A stretch of 64,000 nt of DNA. Source: Camelus bactrianus (lineage: Eukaryota; Chordata; Mammalia; Artiodactyla; Camelidae). The notes under the pieces are model-generated. The model made no database searches. It saw nothing but the letters and a program-made list of their open reading frames with translations, and was not told the origin of the DNA. Positions within the stretch are counted from its first letter, which is position 1. Each line of letters opens with the position of its first letter. The position numbers and the translations under genes are program-made. The DNA lies in assembly GCF_048773025.1 (NCBI RefSeq), contig NC_133541.1, forward strand, positions 121,919,049 to 121,983,048, read 5' to 3'. Shown one piece after another: positions 61,013 through 64,000 of the stretch.

Positions 61013-62091
61013 GCGCCTGGGATCTCCTAGGAGCCATTCGCGTGTCTTCCCAGATGGTCTCCTAGTGCGGCCTGCCAGTAAAGGCGGGGATGGGCTGGAA
61101 ATGCAGGTAGCATGTAGTGCCTCCCCCTGGACATGGGAGGTATTTAGCGGACTTCCCCCAGCCAGGGAACACCTGTGAACCCAGGCAGCTGTGTGGAGGG
61201 CGGCCCCAAAACTCCCCCACACAGTCAGCCGTGTTCCGGAATTCTGAGCGTGGGGAGGTTTCGTCATCTTTCTGCAGCGCCTGGGATCTCCTAGGAGCTA
61301 TTCGCGTGTCTTCCCCTAGAGTCTCCTTGTGCGGGCTGCCGGGGCAAGGCGGGGGATAGGCTGGAATTGCAGGTAGCCTGTAGTTCCTCCCCCTGGACAG
61401 GGGAGGTATTTAGCGTACTTCGTCCTGCCAGGGAACACCTGTGTCCCCAGGCAGGTGCGTGGATGGCGGGCCCAAACTTATCCCACCCAATCAGCCGTGT
61501 TCCGGAATTCTGACCATAGGGAGTTTCCGACATCTGTCTACAGCGCCTGGGATCTCCAAGGAGTCCTTCGCATGTCTTCCCCGAGAGTTTCCTAGTGCGG
61601 GCTGCCATTAAAAGGTGGAGGATGGGCTGGAAATGCAGGTAGCATGTAGTGCCTCCTCCTGGACAGGGGAGGTATTTAGCGGACTTCCCCCTTGCACCTA
61701 ACACCTGCGACCCCAGGCAGCTACGTGGAGGTCGGCCCCAAACCTCCCCCACACAGTCAGACGTGTTCCGTAATTTTGAGAGTGGGGAAGGTCCGTCTTC
61801 TGTCTTCAGCACCTGGGATCTCCTAGGAGCCTTTCGCATGTATTCCCCGAGAGTCTCCTAGTGCGGGCGGCCAGGGAAATGCGGGGGATTGGCTGGAAAT
61901 GCAGGTTCCATGTAGTTCCTGTCCTTGGACCGGGGAGGTATTTAGCGGACTTCCCCCTGCCAGGGAACACCTGTGACCCCAGGCATCTGCGTGGAGGGCG
62001 GCCCCAAACATCCACCACACAGTCAGCCGTGTTCTGGAATTCTGAGTGTGGGGAGGTTCCGTCTTCTGTACGCAGCGCCTGGGATCTCCTA
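61013..62091 (+). repeat. Mosaic segment of older (P/Q-type) monomers
   Basis: About four monomers resembling 5,051-5,415 (offset 55,962) and then 1,445-2,145 (offset 59,938), including the GACCATAGGGAGTTTCCGAC and TTGCACCTAACACC types. Old-block sequence thus reappears to the right of the young units. Confidence 0.8.
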
Positions 62092-64000
62092 GGAGAACTT
62101 CGCAAGTTTTCCCGGGATTCTCATTGTGCGGGCTGCAGGAGAAAGGCGGGGGAACGTCTGGAAATGCAGGTAGCATGTAGTGCCTCCCTCTGGACTGGGG
62201 AGGTATTTCGCGGACTTCCCCCGACCAGGGAACACCTGTGACCCCAGGCAGCTGCGTGGACGGCAGCCCCAAACTTCCACCACAGTCAGACTTGTTCCGG
62301 AATTCTGAGCATTGGGAGGTTCCGTCTTCTGTCTGCTGCGCCTGGGATCTCCTAGGAGCCCTTCACGTGTCTTCCCCGAGAGTCTCTTAGTGCGGGCAGC
62401 CGAGGAAATGCGGGGGATGTCCTGGAAATGCAGGTAGCATGTAGTGCCTCCCCCTGGACAGGGGAGGTATTTAGCGGACTTCCCCCTGCCAGGGATCACC
62501 TGTGACCTCAGGCAGCTCTGTGGCGGGCGGCACCAAACCTCCCCCACACAGTCACCCGTGTTCCGGAATACTGAGCAGATGGAAGTTCCGTATTCTGTGG
62601 GCAGCGCCTGGGATTTCCAAGGAACCATTCGCGTGTCTTCCCCGAGGGTCTCCAAGTGCGGGTGCCGGGGAAATTTGGGGGATGGGCTGGAAATGCAGGT
62701 AGCATTTAGTGCCTCCCCCTGGAATGGGGAAGTATTTAGCGGACTTCCCCATGCCAGGGAACACCTGTTACATCAGGCAACTGCGTGGTGGTCGGCACCA
62801 AATCTCCCCGAAAATGGCAGCCGTGTTCCGGAATTCTGAATGTGGGGAGGTTCCGTCTTCTCTCTGCTGCGCCTGGAATATGCTAGGAGCCCTCCGCTTG
62901 TCTTCCCTGAGAGTCTCCTAGTGCGGGCTGCAGGGGAAAGGCGGGGGATGGGCTGGAAATGCAGGTAGCATGTAGTGCCTCCCCATGTACAGGGGCGGTA
63001 CTTAGCGGACTTCCCCTGCCAGGAAACACCTGTGTCCTAGGCAGCTGCGTGAATGGCGGCCCCAAACCTCCACCACACAATCAGTCGTGTTCCGGAATTC
63101 TGAGCGTGGGGAGTTTCCATCTTTTGTCTGCAGCGCCTGGCATCTCCTAGGAGCCTTTCGCGTGTCTTCCCCGAGAGTATCCTAGTGCGGGCTGCAGGGG
63201 AAATTTGGGGGATTTGCTGGAAATGCAGGTAGCATGTAGTGCCTCCATCTTTACAGGGGAGGAATTTACCGGACTTCCCCCTGCCAGGGAACACCAGTGA
63301 CACCAGGCAGCTGCGTGCAGGGCAGCCCCAAACCTCCCCCACTCAGTCAGCCGTGTTCCGGATTTCTCAGTATGGGGAGGATCCATCTTCTGTATGCAGC
63401 GCCTGGGATCTCCTAGGAGCCATTCGCGTGTCTTCTCAGAAGGTCTCCTAGTGCGGGCTGCCAGGTAATGCGGGGATGGGCTGAAAATGCAGGTAGCATG
63501 TAGTGCCTCCCCCTGGACATGGGAGGTATTTAGCGGACTTCCCCCAGCCAGGGAACACCTGTGACCCCAGGCAGCTGTGTGGAGAGCGGCCACAAACCTT
63601 CCCCACACATTCAAACGTGTTCCCGGAATTCTGAGCGTGGGGAGGTTCCGTCTTCTTTCTGCAGCGCCTGGGATCTCCTAGGAGCTCTTCGCTTGTCTTC
63701 CCCGAGAGTCTCCTTTTGCGGGCTGCCGTGGAAAGGCGGGGGATGGGCTGGAAATGCTGGTAGCGTGTAGTGCCTCCCCCTGGACAGGGGAGGTATTTAG
63801 CGGACTTCCCCCTGCCAGGGAACACCTGTGACCCCAGTCAGCTGCGTGGATTGCGGCCCCAATCCTCTCCCACGCAGTCAGCCGTGTTCCGGAATTGTGA
63901 GTGTGGGAAGGTTCCGTCTTCTGTCTGCTGCGCCTGAGATCTCCTAGGAGCCCTCCGCATGTCTTCCCCGAGATTCTCCTACTGCGAGCTCCCGGAAAGT
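62092..64000 (+). repeat. Right-hand monomers, partly a copy of 58.4-59.7 kb
   Basis: From the junction at about 62,092 to about 63,450 the order matches 58,382-59,740 at an offset of 3,710. The last 550 bases are common monomer types, with CAGTCAGCTGCGTGGATTGC at about 63,835 also present at about 56,413. The array continues past the window end. Confidence 0.8.

Larger units (their letters stand above)
1..64000 (+). repeat. Tandem satellite array, ~266-bp monomer, fills the window
   Basis: The same unit of about 266 bp (range about 262-268) recurs head to tail from the first to the last base, always in the same orientation, roughly 240 times. Fixed anchors such as GGAAATGCAGGTAGCAT, GAGGTATTTAGCGGA, TTCCGGAATTCTGA and GATCTCCTAGGAGCC return at this spacing throughout. 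A consensus assembled by eye is exactly 266 bp, about 64% GC, with 13 CpG. Because 266 leaves remainder 2 on division by 3, the frame rotates with every monomer, which argues strongly against a coding repeat. No transposon, simple-sequence tract or unique spacer interrupts the array. The family name and species are not recognised. A centromeric, pericentromeric or subtelomeric location is an inference from the array type only. Confidence 0.98.

Noticed and set aside
1-64000. Coding tandem repeat such as a mucin or a zinc-finger cluster
   Set aside because: The 266-bp unit shifts frame each time and single-base indels are common; no C2H2 spacing or Ser/Thr-rich periodic peptide is kept.
1-64000. 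CRISPR array
   Set aside because: The repeats are about 266 bp with no unique spacers and the palindromes are internal to a satellite monomer.
1-64000. CENP-B box
   Set aside because: Looking for NTTCGNNNNANNCGGGN on both strands, the TTCGCGTG and CCCCGAGA tracts come nearest but fail at the required positions. I found none, although a computed scan would be firmer.
1-64000. Ribosomal DNA spacer sub-repeats
   Set aside because: The GC-rich tandem layout could recall an intergenic spacer, but no rRNA gene, polymerase I terminator cluster or pyrimidine tract appears in 64 kb.
1-64000. Interspersed transposons or virus-derived elements
   Set aside because: No poly-A tails, terminal repeats, target-site duplications or breaks in the monomer ladder were seen.

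Overview
The whole 64 kb window is one uninterrupted, GC-rich tandem satellite array. The basic unit is about 266 bp; a consensus read by eye is exactly 266 bp, about 64% GC, with about 13 CpG. All copies run head to tail in the same orientation, and there are roughly 240 of them. I see no protein gene, RNA gene, CRISPR array, interspersed transposon or unique-sequence spacer. The open reading frames in the window are by-products of a stop-poor repeat. Such an array suggests a complex eukaryote, probably a vertebrate pericentromeric, subtelomeric or other heterochromatic block. I do not recognise the satellite family and nothing else in the window identifies the species.

The array has several nested levels of order. 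An older level lies at 1-14.5 kb. There, two blocks (P, 1-2,800 and 8,213-11,011; Q, 4,311-7,320 and 11,462-14,477) recur at spacings of about 8.2 and 7.15 kb and differ by whole-monomer gains and losses. A young level dominates 11.9-56 kb. An 18,836-bp unit (11,945-30,780) is followed directly by its second copy (30,781-55,982). The second copy is 25,202 bp long because it carries a 5,042-bp internal tandem duplication (33,241-43,324), a 1,061-bp internal tandem duplication (52,582-54,703) and three single-monomer differences. These pieces sum exactly to the length difference. A further block of about 3,977 bp repeats across 52.3-61.0 kb. The end of the window (61.0-64 kb) is a mosaic of older and younger monomer types.

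A typical monomer carries four recurring landmarks: a C-rich/G-rich inverted repeat (CCTCCCC ... GGGGAGG), a TTCCGGAA palindrome overlapping an EcoRI site, a 10-bp palindrome CTCCTAGGAG, and a G-rich stretch that fits the G-quadruplex pattern. Many junctions between rearranged segments fall in the short conserved tract around CTCCTAGGAG. Substitutions shared between copies give a relative order of events: the 18.8-kb duplication came first, then point changes, then the 5,042-bp and 1,061-bp duplications. The most interesting content is therefore this readable record of recent satellite amplification, homogenisation and patchy conversion, rather than any gene system. All identities and boundaries were read by eye and should be treated as approximate to a few bases.
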